Assembly: GCA_021442965.1 (NCBI GenBank)
Contig: JABUUX010000099.1
Location: 1-8,296 of the forward strand
Reading direction: 5' to 3'
Length of the DNA: 8,296 nucleotides
Origin: Treponema sp.
GTDB lineage: Bacteria > Spirochaetota > Spirochaetia > Treponematales > Treponemataceae
Shown here: positions 7,634 through 8,296 of the stretch, in pieces
How positions within the stretch are numbered: position 1 is the stretch's first letter
Layout of the letters: each line of letters starts with the position of its first letter
The notes under the pieces: model-generated
What the model saw: the letters and a program-made list of their open reading frames with translations, nothing else
Told to the model about the DNA's origin: nothing
The model's database searches: none
Program-made: the position numbers and the translations under genes

Positions 7634-8296
7634 TTACTCTTCTGAATCAACCTCAGATTCTTCATCTTCGTCGAGGTCATCTTCATCATCTGAACCAATA
7701 TCATTGTCATCATCGAATTCAGATTCTTTATCGTAAAGATCTTCAGTATGATCTTCTTCTTCCATATCCTCTTCTTCATCTCTGTAATCATCCAGGCCTT
7801 CAAAATCACCTGAATTATCAAAAGTATAATAGGTTTCAGAATCGCCATCTTCAGATTCTTCGTAAAATAAGATTCTTGAACAATATGGACAGAAAAGAAT
7901 ATTTTCGCCTTCACGGACAGTATTAGCAAACTGTGCTGGAAGAATCATATGACAACCTGTACATACACCATTCTTTACAGCAACAATTCCTTCTGTATTT
8001 CTTTGAATTATTCTCTGGAATTTAAAAAGAATTTCCTGATCAAGACTCGGAGTAATGTCATCTTCTTTTTTCTTTAGTTTATCAAGTTCTTTATTATAAC
8101 CTGCAATTTGAGAATCAATAGAATTTTTTTCTGAAGAAAGATCCGATTCTTGAGATTTAATCATATCTTCATAACTTTTAAGACTTTCATCTAAAGCCTG
8201 AAGTCCTTTTTCTTCATGCTGAAGATCTTTTCTAACATTTTCTTCTTTAATTTTTGCTTCATTAATCTGTTTTTCCAAAGCTTCATATTCACGATG
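7634..8296 (-). CDS. C4-type zinc-ribbon protein with N-terminal coiled coil and hyperacidic C-terminal tail (5' partial)
   Basis: The frame is open to the right edge. A reading that begins at 8278 would need a TTG codon, but the residues before it (HREYEAL) continue the family's coiled coil, so the gene starts outside the window. The visible 220 residues contain a charged coiled coil at about 1-85, then a zinc ribbon with C-T-G-C at 112-115 and C-P-Y-C at 136-139. This layout fits the widespread C4 zinc-ribbon family (PF02591-like, CT398/FlgZ-type), whose role is not well fixed; binding to nucleic acid or to partners such as sigma-54 or flagellar proteins has been proposed for some members. 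From about 146 to the end, 43 of 75 residues are Asp or Glu, an unusually long acidic extension for a family that normally stops soon after the ribbon. It is followed after 5 nt by rnpB. Confidence 0.88.
   Translation of the reverse strand, partial: HREYEALEKQINEAKIKEENVRKDLQHEEKGLQALDESLKSYEDMIKSQESDLSSEKNSIDSQIAGYNKELDKLKKKEDDITPSLDQEILFKFQRIIQRNTEGIVAVKNGVCTGCHMILPAQFANTVREGENILFCPYCSRILFYEESEDGDSETYYTFDNSGDFEGLDDYRDEEEDMEEEDHTEDLYDKESEFDDDNDIGSDDEDDLDEDEESEVDSEE

Noticed and set aside
7629..7665. Possible rnpB promoter: TAAATT at 7631-7636 with TTGATT upstream on the minus strand.
   Set aside because: The spacing between the two hexamers is about 8 nt instead of 16-18, and at correct spacing no -35-like hexamer is present. 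TAAATT overlaps the zinc-ribbon stop codon.
7380..7736. Plus-strand open frame of 118 codons across rnpB and the acidic tail, ending in a serine-rich run.
   Set aside because: It is antisense to the structural RNA and to GAN-codon repeats, which read as Ser codons on the other strand; no sign of a real gene.
7634..7800. GA-rich repeats of the acidic tail considered as a tandem repeat or simple-sequence element.
   Set aside because: The repeat is imperfect and explained by Asp/Glu codons; no constant unit length is visible.
7594..7929. Minus-strand open frame of 111 codons overlapping the zinc-ribbon gene.
   Set aside because: It is an out-of-frame shadow of the Asp/Glu-rich coding sequence, giving a Met/Ile/Lys-rich product with no family pattern, and it runs into rnpB.

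Overview
This AT-rich window encodes a bacterial cell-elongation cassette. Gene order and protein character suggest a spirochaete, most likely a Treponema-like organism. An rnpB – TPR membrane protein – mreB – mreC – mreD – mrdA (PBP2) – rodA order resembles what I recall of the Treponema pallidum mreB–rodA region; this is from memory and was not checked. No 16S rRNA or other definitive taxonomic marker is present, so the assignment is an inference.

Layout. On the plus strand, 3-248 is the C-terminal end (region 4) of a sigma-70 family sigma factor that enters from the left edge. Everything else is on the minus strand and reads right to left: a 5'-truncated C4 zinc-ribbon/coiled-coil protein with a very acidic tail (8296-7634), the RNase P RNA gene rnpB (7628-7241), a membrane-anchored TPR protein (7228-6260), mreB (6249-5215), mreC (5201-4320), mreD (4351-3800), the transpeptidase gene mrdA/pbp2 (3810-1918) and the glycosyltransferase gene rodA (1915-254). 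Gaps between the minus-strand genes are 2 to 13 nt or overlaps, so the run looks like one operon. No intergenic stretch exceeds 13 nt, and I found no convincing promoter or terminator inside the window. The operon meets the sigma gene tail to tail, with only 5 nt between the two stop codons.

How the genes work together. MreB filaments, MreC and MreD form the cytoskeletal and membrane scaffold of the Rod (elongasome) complex. RodA polymerises glycan strands from lipid II, and PBP2 cross-links them. The TPR protein is next to mreB and membrane anchored, so it may be an accessory factor of this machinery, but that rests on context only. rnpB (tRNA 5' maturation) is functionally unrelated but sits inside the run with almost no spacing.

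The content is mainly conserved core genes. The points most worth a second look are a roughly 180-residue insertion in RodA carrying two additional hydrophobic segments, the embedding of rnpB between two coding regions, its apparently simplified P15 domain, and the hyperacidic tail of the zinc-ribbon protein. I do not see a mobile element, CRISPR array, toxin-antitoxin pair or defence system.
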